Notes: generated by a model not told the origin, from the sequence alone. Positions 28,180-38,723 are shown, counted from the first letter of the stretch. The stretch is 64,000 bases of DNA from Chitinophaga pinensis (GCA_945863605.1 CAMAZP010000009.1:1-64000), one strand, 5' to 3'. Translations and numbers: made by a program.

Positions 28180-30342
28180 ATGAATAGAATTAATTTCATT
28201 TTATTGTTTCTCTTTATCTCCTTTTTCGCATTAAATCAGGAACTTACAATAGAAAAGATTTGGAAAAAGTATGAATTCTACTCAAAAAGCGTCGAAGGTT
28301 TTAAATCGATGAAAGATGGTGAAACATATACAAGACCATTAGATGATAGGTCGATTAAAAAATATAGTATTACCGATGCAACTGATCAAGGGAAAAGATT
28401 AGTTGATGGTAAAGATTTATTATTCAATGGGAAAGAAGTGGTTTATGACGACTATGAATTCAATGCAGATGAATCAAAAATTTTGTTTTTAACTGAAACA
28501 AAATCTGTTTACAGAAGAAGTTTTAAAGCTGTTTATTTTCTTTATGATATTGCTACAAAGAAACTTCAACCTTTAGATACAGAACATCAACCGCAAACAC
28601 TGGCTGAATATTCACCCGATGGAACAATGGTTTCTTACATTCATGGTAATGATTTATTTGTGAAAAATATTAAATCAGGATCAGTAACTAAATTGACGAA
28701 AGATGGAAAAAAGAATAAAATTATTAATGGTACAACGGATTGGGTATATGAAGAAGAATTTTCGATCACAAAGGCATATGCATGGTCAGCTGATAGCAAA
28801 ATGATTGCATTCTTAAAATTTAATGAACGAGAAGTCCCTGAATTTTCAATGGCAATATACGGTGATTTGTATCCAGAGCAATACAAATTCAAGTATCCAA
28901 AAGCGGGAGAAGTAAACAGTAAAGTTACAGCGCACATTGTTAAAGTAAAAGATGCTTCAATTAAACAAATAACATTAGGTGAATATGAATACATTCCTCG
29001 CTTAAATTGGTCTAAAACTTCAAATAAACTAATCTTACAAACTTTAAATCGTCATCAAAGTCATTTGAAATATCACTTAATTGATTTCACTACTAAAAAA
29101 CCAACTCAACAGGTCATTTTTGAGGAGAAATCAGAAACTTATGTTGAAATAGATAATAATTTGTTAATATTAAATGATGGTAAATCAATTTTGAGAACTT
29201 CTGAAATTGATGGTTACAATCACATTTATCTACTTGAATTTGATGGAAAGACAACCCAGATTACAAAAGGGAATTGGGATGTAATTGAATTTTTAGGAAT
29301 TGACGCTTCCAATAAAACAATTTACTATAGTTCGGCAGAGCCTTCTTCTATCAACAAGGCGATTTATTCTATTCAAATTGATGGTTCAAATAAAAAACTG
29401 ATAAGTTCAACTAAAGGCTACAACGATGCTGAATTCACAGAGGGAATGAATTATTGTGTTTTATCACATTCAGACGGAAACACGCCTCCAACTCATTCGC
29501 TTTACAAAAATGATGGAACAAAATTGAGAGATTTAGAATCGAATGAAGAACTTAAAAACAGAATTAAAAGCTATAATTTTCCTCAAAAAGAGTTTTTAAC
29601 TTTTAATGCAAATGGAGTTAAACTAAATGGTTGGATCCTAAAGCCTGCTAATTTTGATGCGACAAAAAAATATCCTGTTTATTTCAATGTTTATGGTGGA
29701 CCAGGACATAACGAAGTATTAGATGCATGGGATGGAAACGATTATATTTATCATCAATTGTTGGCGCAAAAAGGTTATATCGTTGTAACAGTTGACCCAA
29801 GAGGAACGATGTACCAAGGAGCAAAATTCAAAAAATCAACTTATTTACAACTTGGTAAACTGGAGATTGAAGACATCATCAATACCGCAAAAGAAATTCA
29901 AAAATTAGAATACGTTGACCCTGCAAGAATTGGAATTATGGGTTGGAGTTACGGTGGATTTATGGCTTCATTGGCAATCACAAAAGGCGCAGATGTTTTC
30001 AAAATGGCAATTGCGGTGGCACCTGTGACCAATTGGAGATATTACGACAACATTTACACAGAGCGTTTTATGCGCACACCGAAGGAAAATGAAGATGGTT
30101 ACGATCGCAATTCTCCTATCAATTTTGTCGACCAATTGAAAGGAAAGTACTTTTTAATTCACGGTTCTGCGGACGATAATGTGCATTACCAAAATTCAAT
30201 GGAAATGATTTCTGCATTGGTTAAAGCCAACAAACAATTTGACTTATTCATCTATCCCAACAAAAATCACGGAATTTATGGTGGCAACACACGTAATCAC
30301 TTGTTTCAAATGATGTTGGATTATGTTTTGGAGAATTTATAA
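28180..30342 (+). CDS. Dipeptidyl-peptidase IV-like S9 peptidase
   Basis: 720 aa. Signal peptide to about 20, DPP4-type beta-propeller (about 80-440), and an alpha/beta-hydrolase domain (about 480-720) with the catalytic triad: Ser at about 590 (GWSYGG), Asp in HGSADDNVH and His in NKNHGIYG. Two glutamates of DPP-IV that hold the substrate N-terminus may be the pair in WVYEEEF. Removes N-terminal dipeptides, probably in the periplasm. Stands alone. Confidence 0.92.
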   Translation: MNRINFILLFLFISFFALNQELTIEKIWKKYEFYSKSVEGFKSMKDGETYTRPLDDRSIKKYSITDATDQGKRLVDGKDLLFNGKEVVYDDYEFNADESKILFLTETKSVYRRSFKAVYFLYDIATKKLQPLDTEHQPQTLAEYSPDGTMVSYIHGNDLFVKNIKSGSVTKLTKDGKKNKIINGTTDWVYEEEFSITKAYAWSADSKMIAFLKFNEREVPEFSMAIYGDLYPEQYKFKYPKAGEVNSKVTAHIVKVKDASIKQITLGEYEYIPRLNWSKTSNKLILQTLNRHQSHLKYHLIDFTTKKPTQQVIFEEKSETYVEIDNNLLILNDGKSILRTSEIDGYNHIYLLEFDGKTTQITKGNWDVIEFLGIDASNKTIYYSSAEPSSINKAIYSIQIDGSNKKLISSTKGYNDAEFTEGMNYCVLSHSDGNTPPTHSLYKNDGTKLRDLESNEELKNRIKSYNFPQKEFLTFNANGVKLNGWILKPANFDATKKYPVYFNVYGGPGHNEVLDAWDGNDYIYHQLLAQKGYIVVTVDPRGTMYQGAKFKKSTYLQLGKLEIEDIINTAKEIQKLEYVDPARIGIMGWSYGGFMASLAITKGADVFKMAIAVAPVTNWRYYDNIYTERFMRTPKENEDGYDRNSPINFVDQLKGKYFLIHGSADDNVHYQNSMEMISALVKANKQFDLFIYPNKNHGIYGGNTRNHLFQMMLDYVLENL

Positions 30343-30489
30343 GGTTTCACTAAAAATATAATTGAATTTTGTGTTTCAATTTTCAAAGATTAATCTCCTT
30401 TTTCTTTCTCAAATATATTTAATTCGATTAATGTTTAACACCTTTCCTTTAGCAACAAGAAATTGAACAATCAAATTAATTTATTACTC

Positions 30490-30519
30490 GCGGAATCTAC
30501 CAAAAACAAGAGATTCCGC
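30490..30519. terminator. Possible bidirectional hairpin between convergent genes
   Basis: Perfect 9-bp inverted repeat GCGGAATCT/AGATTCCGC with 12-nt loop, between the 3' ends of the DPP-like gene and ettA. Only a loose T-run follows on the plus strand. Confidence 0.45.
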
Positions 30520-30595
30520 AACTAATAATTTTTATAAAAAATAGTATATTATATTGATTTACAAATATTTAATACTAAAATTAACTAAGCTGAAC

Positions 30596-32278
30596 TTATA
30601 CAATTTTTCTGTAACGAATGCGTTTTGGAGCACTATCACCTAAACGTTTTTTACGGTTCTCTTCGTATTCTGAATAAGAGCCTTCAAACCAATAAACCTC
30701 AGAGTCTCCTTCGAATGCCAAAATGTGCGTACAAATTCTATCCAAGAACCAACGGTCGTGGGAAATAACTACCGCACAACCTGCAAAATTCTCGATTCCT
30801 TCTTCCAATGCTCTTAACGTATTAACGTCGATATCATTCGTTGGCTCATCTAATAACAACACGTTTGCCTCCGTTTTTAAAGTCATTGCCAAGTGCAAAC
30901 GATTGCGCTCACCTCCTGATAAAATACCTACTTTCTTATTTTGATCGGAACCATTGAAATTAAACTTCGATAAATATGCTCGTGAATTGATCTTTTGATT
31001 ACCAACTTCTACGAATTCTAAACCGTTTGAAACAACATCAAATACCGTTTTATCTGGATGAATGTCTTTGTGCGTTTGATCGACGTAACCAATTTTCACT
31101 GTTTCACCCACTTGGAATTCACCTCCGTCAGGTTGCAATTCATCCATAATCATTTTGAAAATGGTTGTTTTACCAGCACCATTCGGCCCAATAATACCAA
31201 CGATTCCTGCTGGTGGCAATTTGAAATTCAAATCACCGTACAATAATTTATCTCCAAATCCTTTCGCAACGTTCACCGCTTCAATTACATTCATACCTAA
31301 ACGTGGTCCGTTTGGAATTGGAATTTCCAATCTTGCTTCTTTGTCTTTCGTATCTTCGGACAACATTTTGTCGTAGTTCTGTAAACGTGCCTTGCTTTTC
31401 GCTTGACGTGCTTTAGGATTCATTCGTACCCATTCCAACTCGCGCGCCAACATTTTCTGACGTTTAGATTCCGATTTCTCTTCATCTTTCAAGCGGTTTC
31501 CTTTTTGCTCCAACCAAGATGAATAATTTCCTTTCCACGGAATGCCTTCTCCTCTATCCAATTCTAAAATCCAACCTGCCACATTATCCAAGAAATAACG
31601 GTCGTGGGTTACGGCAATCACCGTTCCTTGGTATTGTTGTAAATGTTGCTCCAACCAGTCAATCGACTCTGCATCCAAGTGGTTGGTAGGCTCATCGAGC
31701 AATAAAATATCAGGATTTTGCAACAGCAACCTACACAATGCTACACGGCGTTTTTCACCTCCAGAAAGCGTTTCGATTTTTTGATCGTCTGGCGGACAAC
31801 GCAAGGCATCCATTGCACGCTCTAATTTTGTATCTAATTCCCAAGCATCCAACGCATCGATTCGGTCTTGAACTTCTCCTTGACGTGCAATCAATTTATC
31901 CATTTTGTCAGGGTCGTTCAAAATTTCTTCATCCATAAAAGACGCATTGATTTCTTCGTATTCACGTAAAACATCCACTGTTTCTTGTGCGCCTTCCATC
32001 ACCACTTCTTTCACTGTTTTGTTCGGATCTAATTCTGGTTCCTGTGGCAAATACCCTACAGAATATCCCGGAGAAAATACGACATCACCTTGATATGCTT
32101 GGTCTAAACCTGCAATAATTTTCATTACTGTTGACTTTCCCGAACCGTTCAAACCGATGATTCCAATTTTTGCTCCGTAAAAGAAAGAGAGGTAAATGTT
32201 CTTAATGATTTGTTTTCCTTGTGGCGTTGTTTTGGAAACCCCAACCATTGAAAATATTATTTTTTTATCGTCAGCCAT
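30596..32278 (-). CDS. ettA: Energy-dependent translational throttle protein EttA (ABC-F)
   Basis: 560 aa. ABC-F ATPase that acts at the ribosomal E site and couples translation to energy state. Two ABC domains: Walker A GLNGSGKS (about 42-49) with signature LSGGEKRR, and GPNGAGKT (about 355-362) with LSGGERNR; DEPTNHLD and DEPTNDID. The ATPases are joined by a charged linker with an arm as in EttA. Ends YRKIV. Confidence 0.93.
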   Translation of the reverse strand: MADDKKIIFSMVGVSKTTPQGKQIIKNIYLSFFYGAKIGIIGLNGSGKSTVMKIIAGLDQAYQGDVVFSPGYSVGYLPQEPELDPNKTVKEVVMEGAQETVDVLREYEEINASFMDEEILNDPDKMDKLIARQGEVQDRIDALDAWELDTKLERAMDALRCPPDDQKIETLSGGEKRRVALCRLLLQNPDILLLDEPTNHLDAESIDWLEQHLQQYQGTVIAVTHDRYFLDNVAGWILELDRGEGIPWKGNYSSWLEQKGNRLKDEEKSESKRQKMLARELEWVRMNPKARQAKSKARLQNYDKMLSEDTKDKEARLEIPIPNGPRLGMNVIEAVNVAKGFGDKLLYGDLNFKLPPAGIVGIIGPNGAGKTTIFKMIMDELQPDGGEFQVGETVKIGYVDQTHKDIHPDKTVFDVVSNGLEFVEVGNQKINSRAYLSKFNFNGSDQNKKVGILSGGERNRLHLAMTLKTEANVLLLDEPTNDIDVNTLRALEEGIENFAGCAVVISHDRWFLDRICTHILAFEGDSEVYWFEGSYSEYEENRKKRLGDSAPKRIRYRKIV

Positions 32279-32298
32279 TTGTTTGATTTTAGTATTTG

Positions 32299-32328
32299 CA
32301 AATTTACCAAGAAGTTGAGGATAGACAA
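32299..32328 (-). promoter_or_regulatory. Promoter for ettA
   Basis: Minus strand: TTG (-33 type, 32326-32328), 19-nt spacer, TAAATTTG (-7 box, 32299-32306). The leader is about 15 nt. Confidence 0.5.
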
Positions 32329-32405
32329 TGCTTTACTAAACATTAACACTAATTAAAAGTAGATTTCTCATAATTATTTATTTAGAAACATCAGATTCGA
32401 TTCAT

Positions 32406-32413
32406 TACCTTTG
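32406..32413 (+). promoter_or_regulatory. -7 box (TACCTTTG) for DEAD-box helicase gene
   Basis: Exact TAnnTTTG; ATG follows at 32461, giving a leader of about 40 nt. Confidence 0.5.
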
Positions 32414-32460
32414 TTAAAATGACACAAGTTGGTCGTTTATTTATAGAATAGCATTACCCC

Positions 32461-33690
32461 ATGAAATTTAAAGATTACAACCTTTCTCAGTCAATTGTCA
32501 AACAGCTTGATTTAATGGGGTTTAACCGTCCAACAGACATTCAGTTTAGAGCAATAAAACATATTTTAGACGGGGAAGATGTCATGGCGGTGGCACAAAC
32601 TGGTACTGGTAAAACTGCCGCTTTCGTTATTCCAATGTTGAATCGTTTATTAGTGAAACCACGTGGAAAATATTCAGGTATTCGTGCATTAATTTTGGTT
32701 CCAACTCGTGAATTGTGTAAACAAATCGCACAAGTAGTTGAAGAAATTGGAGCTCAAACGCATCTACGTGCTTTGGGTTTATACGGTGGAGTAGAGCAGG
32801 AAAAGCAAATAAAATCTTTGAAAGATGGTTTAGATGTTTTGGTTGCCACTCCAGGTAGAATGTTTGACCTTATTTCTCAAGGATTTGTGGATATTTCGCA
32901 ATTGGAAATATTTGTATTGGATGAAGCAGATTTGATGTTGGATTTAGGTTTTAATAAAGACATTCAAGATGTTATCCGCAAAATTCCTAAGCAACGACAG
33001 ACTTTGTTTTTTACAGCTACGATTTCAAAGAAAATAAAATCTTTGGCTTACGATGTGGTTCGCGATGCTATTCGTATTCAAATTTCACCACAAAATCCTG
33101 TTTCTAAGAATGTGGATCATGCTGTTTGTCTAGTTGAAATGGACGATAAACGTTTTTTCTTAGAGAATTTATTGAAAGAATTCCCGGAGTATAAATTTAT
33201 CGTTTTTGTTCGCACGAAAGTCAGAGCAGAACGCGTGGTTGCAGCAATGGAACGCGTTGATATTAAGTCTGAAGCATTGCACGGTGGCATCGAACAACAG
33301 GAGCGTTTTGCAATACTAGACCGTTTTAGAAGTGCTGAAAATAAAGTTTTGATTACAACAGATGTTGCATGCCGTGGAATTGATATACCTAATATGGATT
33401 ACGTTGTGAATTATGATTTACCTGAAAACCCTGAGAATTATGTGCATCGTTGTGGGCGAACAGGTCGTGGTAATAGTAAAGGGCAAGCAATGTCTTTTTG
33501 TAGCAAGGAGGAAGTTCCGTTTTTGGAAGCAATTGAAGTTTACACGGGCGAAGAAGTAGAACGATATTCGATTTCAGAAAGTGATTATCAAGCAATTCTT
33601 AGCGATTCAGATGTTGATTTATTTAAAAATGGGGATTATGATTGGCAGAAATTAATTGCGAAAAACGAAAATCCAGAAGCGTGGGATTAG
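32461..33690 (+). CDS. DEAD-box ATP-dependent RNA helicase
   Basis: 409 aa. Q motif (GFNRPTDIQ), Walker A AQTGTGKT (about 46-53), PTREL, VLDEAD, TATIS (SAT position, changed to TAT) and HRCGRTGRG. Two RecA-like domains with only a short C-terminal tail, ending NPEAWD. Unwinds RNA in ribosome assembly or mRNA decay; the precise target is unknown. A second, RhlE-like helicase is at 44.8-46.1 kb. Confidence 0.93.
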   Translation: MKFKDYNLSQSIVKQLDLMGFNRPTDIQFRAIKHILDGEDVMAVAQTGTGKTAAFVIPMLNRLLVKPRGKYSGIRALILVPTRELCKQIAQVVEEIGAQTHLRALGLYGGVEQEKQIKSLKDGLDVLVATPGRMFDLISQGFVDISQLEIFVLDEADLMLDLGFNKDIQDVIRKIPKQRQTLFFTATISKKIKSLAYDVVRDAIRIQISPQNPVSKNVDHAVCLVEMDDKRFFLENLLKEFPEYKFIVFVRTKVRAERVVAAMERVDIKSEALHGGIEQQERFAILDRFRSAENKVLITTDVACRGIDIPNMDYVVNYDLPENPENYVHRCGRTGRGNSKGQAMSFCSKEEVPFLEAIEVYTGEEVERYSISESDYQAILSDSDVDLFKNGDYDWQKLIAKNENPEAWD

Positions 33691-33739
33691 TTTTGCATTT
33701 TGAATAGAATTAAATAGCGAAATTTAGAATAAGATTAAT

Positions 33740-34327
33740 CTATCTATTACTAAAATTATCAATTTTGTTTTCTAAACTGTTTTGTTTAATCATAATAGTA
33801 AAAAGTACAGCATCGTAGGAAAAATGAGCTGCAATACAAAACCAAATTCCAAAAAAATTAAAACCCAAAGATATCAAGAAAATAAAAGGCAGAATAATTA
33901 ATCCATAAATTGAAAATTTCCAATTCCATGGATTTAAATAGCCATGTAGCGCAACAAAAAAAATGGAAGTTAAAAGCCAACCTAAATAGGGTTGAATTCC
34001 AGATCTAAAAAGAAATTCTTCACCAAGTCCGGCACAAAGAGATAAGAAAATACCGTGATGAAATTTTAAATTCATAGATCCAATAATTTTATCAATTTTC
34101 ATTGGAACAGTATCGAAAAATGGTGCTTGCATTAATAAGTATGCAAAAAAACCATAAATGAATCCGAATTCCAAACCTAGTCCAATGGGTAAAATTTCTA
34201 AGTTTTTTACTTCAAAGAAATCGATTAAAGAAACACCATCAATCATATAGCGTGTAAGATATCCAGGAATTGGAAAGAATAATAAAGTAAACCAACCAAG
34301 AAGTAAAATTTTTCTACGAAGTAACAT
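33740..34327 (-). CDS. CPBP-family intramembrane protease
   Basis: 195 aa, multi-pass membrane protein. CPBP/Abi motifs: GEEFLFRSG (EExxxR, motif 1), FFVALHG (motif 2) and AAHFSYDAV (motif 3). Related enzymes cleave CAAX-type or other membrane substrates; some are bacteriocin immunity proteins. The target here is unknown. Confidence 0.85.
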   Translation of the reverse strand: MLLRRKILLLGWFTLLFFPIPGYLTRYMIDGVSLIDFFEVKNLEILPIGLGLEFGFIYGFFAYLLMQAPFFDTVPMKIDKIIGSMNLKFHHGIFLSLCAGLGEEFLFRSGIQPYLGWLLTSIFFVALHGYLNPWNWKFSIYGLIILPFIFLISLGFNFFGIWFCIAAHFSYDAVLFTIMIKQNSLENKIDNFSNR

Positions 34328-34449
34328 TATTATTGATGAATTTTTGCTTGATTGATTTTAATTAGTTATTTTAGCTGAAATTTTTAAACCTAAAGGCCTA
34401 TAGTTCAAATTTACTTTTAATTGTTGATTTTCGACAGAATTTGTAAATT

Positions 34450-35049
34450 ATGTTTTTAACAAACGAGAACGATTGTAGCTTGATTCAATTGTACATTGCT
34501 GGTAATGAGAAAGCATTCGAAGTTTTATTGCTTCGTCATAAAGATCGTATTTTTAGATTTATCAAACATAAAGTCAAAGACTTTGATTTAGCAAATGACC
34601 TTTTTCAAGAAACATTTGTTAAAATTATTAATACTTTGAAATTGGGAAATTATAATGAGGAAGGAAAGTTTTTACCTTGGTCTTTACGAATAGCTCATAA
34701 TTTAATAATAGACTTTTATCGCCGTCAAAGTAAGGTTCGAATCATTTCAGAGAGCAATTCTTTAGATGAGGAATATTCTGTTTTTTACAAAATAGCTGCA
34801 AATGAGAAGAACTATTTACAACAAATTACTTACGATGAATTAGAATCTCAAATGGTTAATTTGGTAACTTATTTACCAAAACCACAAAGAGAAATGATAG
34901 AAATGCGCATATTTCAAGATATGTCTTTTAAAGAAATTGCTGAATTGGAAAATATTAGTATTAATACGGCTTTAGGAAGAATGAGATATGCTTTAATAAA
35001 TATTCGTAAATTAATAGAGAAGCATAATATTGTAACTGAAATAGCTTAA
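34450..35049 (+). CDS. ECF-type RNA polymerase sigma factor
   Basis: 199 aa. Region 2 (about 25-95: DLANDLFQETFVKII, WSLRIAHNLIIDFYRR) and region 4 (about 130-185: LPKPQREMIEMRIFQDMSFKEIAELENISINTALGRMRYAL). Region 3 is missing, as in ECF sigmas. No anti-sigma gene is adjacent: the next gene is convergent, 4 nt away. Regulon unknown. Confidence 0.93.
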   Translation: MFLTNENDCSLIQLYIAGNEKAFEVLLLRHKDRIFRFIKHKVKDFDLANDLFQETFVKIINTLKLGNYNEEGKFLPWSLRIAHNLIIDFYRRQSKVRIISESNSLDEEYSVFYKIAANEKNYLQQITYDELESQMVNLVTYLPKPQREMIEMRIFQDMSFKEIAELENISINTALGRMRYALINIRKLIEKHNIVTEIA

Positions 35050-35053
35050 TTTA

Positions 35054-35815
35054 TTACTGCGCCACAAAGCGATAGCGAATATATCCATCTTGCTTTGATG
35101 AACCAGCATTGAATTTTGACATTCCAGCATATTTCAGTGCTTGATCCCGCATACACGTAGTTGCATTTTCACAACGGATTTCGTCAATAGTGGTGCTGAT
35201 TACTTTTCCTAAATTATCTACTGAAATTAAAACAACCACTGTTCCAGCAGAGCCATAACCACAAGTATAACCTGGATTTCTAACAAACCAATTATTATTT
35301 TCGTAGGCAGTTCTTCCTTTTAAACTGAAATCAACCATCACATTTCCAGCAAATTGATTGGATTTTGAAGTTTGAGTTGAGGGATTGGGTTTGCTATTCG
35401 CAGCAGCTGTAATTTTCTTTTTTTGTTCCTCCGCTTCTCTTTTGATTTTTTCGCGTTCCTTTTCTCCTCCAGCTTCTTTAAATAATTGCTTTTCAAAATC
35501 TTTAGCTGTTTGTTCTGGATTACCACTAGCTTGATCTTGCGACCAGTTTTTGTCTGATTTTTTTCGTGTATCGTTGTTGTCACGTACCACATTTGTTATT
35601 TCACCATTCAAATTGGAGGGTGGCACTTGAATTTGATCTTTTGATAATTCAATTTCTTCAGGTTCTTCGATTCGTGAGTATTTTTCGAAAGGTTCAATGT
35701 AAACTGTTTCTTTGTAGGAAGAAATTTGGAAGTACATAAAAAGAAATACATAAACCGACAAAGCAATGATAATTGCAATGAAAAAGTGATCAGGTCGGTT
35801 TAAAATTCCTTTCAT
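35054..35815 (-). CDS. TonB-like membrane-anchored protein with four C-terminal cysteines
   Basis: 253 aa. One N-terminal membrane segment (about 12-30), a charged helical linker (about 90-140, rich in E/K/A) and a C-terminal TonB/TolA-like domain (GTVVVLISVDNLGKVIS..., ending RYRFVAQ). Four cysteines in that domain (CGYG, RCENATTC) could form disulfides. No exbBD genes nearby. It overlaps the WG-repeat gene by 4 nt, so a joint envelope role is likely; energy transduction to a receptor is inferred from the fold only. Confidence 0.72.
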   Translation of the reverse strand: MKGILNRPDHFFIAIIIALSVYVFLFMYFQISSYKETVYIEPFEKYSRIEEPEEIELSKDQIQVPPSNLNGEITNVVRDNNDTRKKSDKNWSQDQASGNPEQTAKDFEKQLFKEAGGEKEREKIKREAEEQKKKITAAANSKPNPSTQTSKSNQFAGNVMVDFSLKGRTAYENNNWFVRNPGYTCGYGSAGTVVVLISVDNLGKVISTTIDEIRCENATTCMRDQALKYAGMSKFNAGSSKQDGYIRYRFVAQ

Positions 35816-37920
35816 TTAGATTGTTTAAGATACAACTTAGAACGCAAAAAGTAATAAGCTGTTTCATTTTCTTTGATTAAAGATAAGCAATCTCCATCAA
35901 AAACTTTTATTAAATCAAATTCCAATGGAATAATCAATTCACCTTTCTTAGAATACAAACCATATTTTTTACCATTAGAAACTAAGATGTAATCATTCTC
36001 GAATACTTTAACAATTGAAAATGAAATTGGAATCGTCATTCTAAATCCTTGATCCATAAATCCTAGCAACCCATTTTTTTCAACGATAAATCCGGTATAA
36101 CCAATAGTTTCAATGTTGTCAAACTCATACGGAAGAATCGAACGTCCTTTCCAATCAACAATTCCCCATTTCTGATCTTTAATCGCAGGAATAGCAACAA
36201 GTGGTCTTCCTAACGCATCAAATGTGGGTTTTAAATATTCTTTTCCTGTCGTGTCGATTAATCCATATTTTCCTTTTTTTCGAAAAACACTAATTCCTTT
36301 GTAAAAAAGTGCTACCTCAAAAGCGTTTGGAAAATATTCCATTGGCGTTTCAAAAAGCGTTTTTCCTTGGTCGTTGAGATAAAAAATAGATGTCCCTTGC
36401 TTTACGATTAGTTGTTTTTCAACGGCATTAAATTTTGAAAACTCATCGTAAACAGCACGTGTTAATTTTAAATTATTTAAAGTTATTAATCCTTTTTTTC
36501 CACCTAAACCATATTCAATCAAAGTGTCATTTAGAAAGCGAATAGATTCATACTGTGGAGGAATTAACCACTCACAATTTGTATTTAAAACTCCAAATCC
36601 ATCTATCGTTTTTCCTACCGAAATTCCTTTTTTAAACTCTTGAATTTCCTCAAAAATCGCTCTAGTTTTAGGTGAAAAATTAATGTCTGAAATGTAATAA
36701 TTTGAATCACTTTTTTCTTTAATTGCCAATAAGCCTTTACCAAGAGCTATAATATCATTATTTACAATCGGCACAACTTCTCGACCTGAACGATCGATAA
36801 GTCCAACACTATCCCCCTTAAAAACAATACCTCTAGCATCTACAAATTCCAGTATTTCATCAAATACAAAATCAACTACTACTTGATTTTTTTTATTTAT
36901 TAAACCAAATTTATCATTTTTTGAAGCAACTGCTAATCCGTCCTGAAATATCCCTAAATATTCATATTGAGGTGTAATTGTTGTTTTACCCTCCTTGTCA
37001 AAGTAACCGTAAAGTCCATTTTGAACGAACGGATAAAAGGTAGCATTTAATAATTTTAAGTCTTCTTCAATTTCGTTTAAGAAAGGATAATCAGGGTATT
37101 TTTCTTTGAATTCAGTGAATTTTTTTTCCGAATATTCTTTCATAAATAGCTTGTAAACCATTCGCCAAGCTTCTTCGGTGTTTCTGTTTTTTGGGTATTT
37201 CTTCGCGAAATTTTGATACGAAACGAGCGATTTATCAATTGTGCTTAATTCAAAAAGTCGATTTTCAGCATCTTCAGCGTGTGAGTTGCTGGCGCAACAC
37301 TTCAAAAAAGCTTCGTAATCCTCAATTTTTCCTTTACGTGAGAATTCTAAATATTGATATTCTTCAAAATTGAATTTGGCATTTTCTTTTAAATACGAGT
37401 TTGGATATTTACTTAAAAATTCTGCAAATGCTTGTGATGTTTTGACTTGTTCTGCGCTTGCGTAAGCAATAGAATCTCTTAGCTGAATAGCTTTAGGAAT
37501 TATAGTGGACCATTCATTAGCTGCAATAAATTGAACAAAGAGGTCTTCGCTTGGATTATTCAAATACTGATTGAAAATAGCAGTACTTACCATTTGTTTT
37601 AAATCTTGAATAGCAAGCGAATCAAAATCAAATTTTTCTTTTAATTTCACTTTTTTCTTTGCTTTTATTGTTGAAAAAGTAGCTTCAGCTTGAAGCACTA
37701 AACGATAAGCACTATCTAGATTTTGCCAATCATTCGTTAAATACAATTTCGTTAACCCAAACGAGGCAATTGATTTATGCTTTTTAAGTGATTTTTGAAA
37801 ATTTTCGTAAGCATTGAAATAGTTCTTTTTTTCTAGTTCCTGAAATCCTTTTTTAATTTTTGAGGCATTGACAGGAAAAGTAAAAATCAAAAGCAGAGTA
37901 ATCGCAAGAAAACGAGTCAT
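35812..37920 (-). CDS. WG-repeat protein with helical N-terminal region
   Basis: 702 aa. Signal peptide to about 19, a TPR-like helical region (about 25-280), then tandem WG repeats (about 290-690) with the pattern GLYGYFDKEGK, DKFGLINKKNQVV, GKYGLIDTTGKE, QKWGIVDWKGRS and KKYGLYSKKGELI. WG repeats form beta-propeller-like surfaces of unknown ligand. Lies between nadE (17 nt upstream) and the TonB-like gene. Confidence 0.85.
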   Translation of the reverse strand: MTRFLAITLLLIFTFPVNASKIKKGFQELEKKNYFNAYENFQKSLKKHKSIASFGLTKLYLTNDWQNLDSAYRLVLQAEATFSTIKAKKKVKLKEKFDFDSLAIQDLKQMVSTAIFNQYLNNPSEDLFVQFIAANEWSTIIPKAIQLRDSIAYASAEQVKTSQAFAEFLSKYPNSYLKENAKFNFEEYQYLEFSRKGKIEDYEAFLKCCASNSHAEDAENRLFELSTIDKSLVSYQNFAKKYPKNRNTEEAWRMVYKLFMKEYSEKKFTEFKEKYPDYPFLNEIEEDLKLLNATFYPFVQNGLYGYFDKEGKTTITPQYEYLGIFQDGLAVASKNDKFGLINKKNQVVVDFVFDEILEFVDARGIVFKGDSVGLIDRSGREVVPIVNNDIIALGKGLLAIKEKSDSNYYISDINFSPKTRAIFEEIQEFKKGISVGKTIDGFGVLNTNCEWLIPPQYESIRFLNDTLIEYGLGGKKGLITLNNLKLTRAVYDEFSKFNAVEKQLIVKQGTSIFYLNDQGKTLFETPMEYFPNAFEVALFYKGISVFRKKGKYGLIDTTGKEYLKPTFDALGRPLVAIPAIKDQKWGIVDWKGRSILPYEFDNIETIGYTGFIVEKNGLLGFMDQGFRMTIPISFSIVKVFENDYILVSNGKKYGLYSKKGELIIPLEFDLIKVFDGDCLSLIKENETAYYFLRSKLYLKQSK

Positions 37921-37937
37921 TTTTATTGAAAATTATA

Positions 37938-38723
37938 TCAAAGGCTTAAAAGATTTTCTTTCAATTCTTCTGGTATTTCACAAACTGGAATTGGATCCAT
38001 TTTATGTTTGTTAGCATTGTGATAAGACCTGTAGATTTTTAATACTTCTTTTTGTCTACTAGAAAGTTCGTATTCATCACCTTTATAATCCATCGCCCAT
38101 TCCAATTCGGGATAAGTCGCCCCAATTTGATCTTCGTCACTTCTTCCGTCCGGCCAAAGTCCATCTGTAGGTTTAGCAATTAAAATATCATTAATAACGT
38201 CAACATCTTTAGCAACTTTAAAAACCTGTGTTTTCGTTAAATCTGCTATTGGACTTAAATCAACACCACCATCGCCATATTTTGTGTAAAAACCAATTCC
38301 AAAATCTTCAATTTTATTTCCGGTTCCCGCCACCAAACATCCTTGAACTTGAGCGATTGCGTACAAAGTAGTCATTCGGATGCGCGCTCTCGAATTTGCC
38401 ATTGCCAATAAATAGTTATCGGTTTCAAATGGCATTTTCGAACTGAAACTTTGAAAAACTGAAGTTAAATCAATTTCAAGAGCTTCCACATTTTCAAATC
38501 GACTTTTTAAATTTTCGATATGTTTTTGGGCTCTTTGGTATTCAACAGAAGTTTGTAAAATTGGCATATTGACCAATATTACTTTTCTCCCTGTTAAAGC
38601 ACATAAAGTTGATGTCAACGCTGAATCAACGCCTCCTGATATTCCAATAACAAAACCTTTAGTATTTGATTTTTTGGAATAAGAATTAAGCCAATCAACA
38701 ATAAAAGAACTAACTTCTTTCAA
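37938..38723 (-). CDS. nadE: NH3-dependent NAD+ synthetase
   Basis: 261 aa. Final step of NAD synthesis. P-loop GISGGVDSALTS (about 28-39) and the GTGNKIEDFGIGFYTKYGDGGVDLSPIADL block. No glutaminase domain, hence ammonia-dependent. In flavobacteria nadE is often next to gldB/gldC; here it is 10 nt downstream of the PorT-like gene and divergent from gldB. Confidence 0.95.
   Translation of the reverse strand: MKEVSSFIVDWLNSYSKKSNTKGFVIGISGGVDSALTSTLCALTGRKVILVNMPILQTSVEYQRAQKHIENLKSRFENVEALEIDLTSVFQSFSSKMPFETDNYLLAMANSRARIRMTTLYAIAQVQGCLVAGTGNKIEDFGIGFYTKYGDGGVDLSPIADLTKTQVFKVAKDVDVINDILIAKPTDGLWPDGRSDEDQIGATYPELEWAMDYKGDEYELSSRQKEVLKIYRSYHNANKHKMDPIPVCEIPEELKENLLSL

Noticed and set aside
30343-30595. 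tRNA or small RNA between DPP-like gene and ettA
   Set aside because: Only a simple 9-bp hairpin; no cloverleaf or conserved TψC arm.
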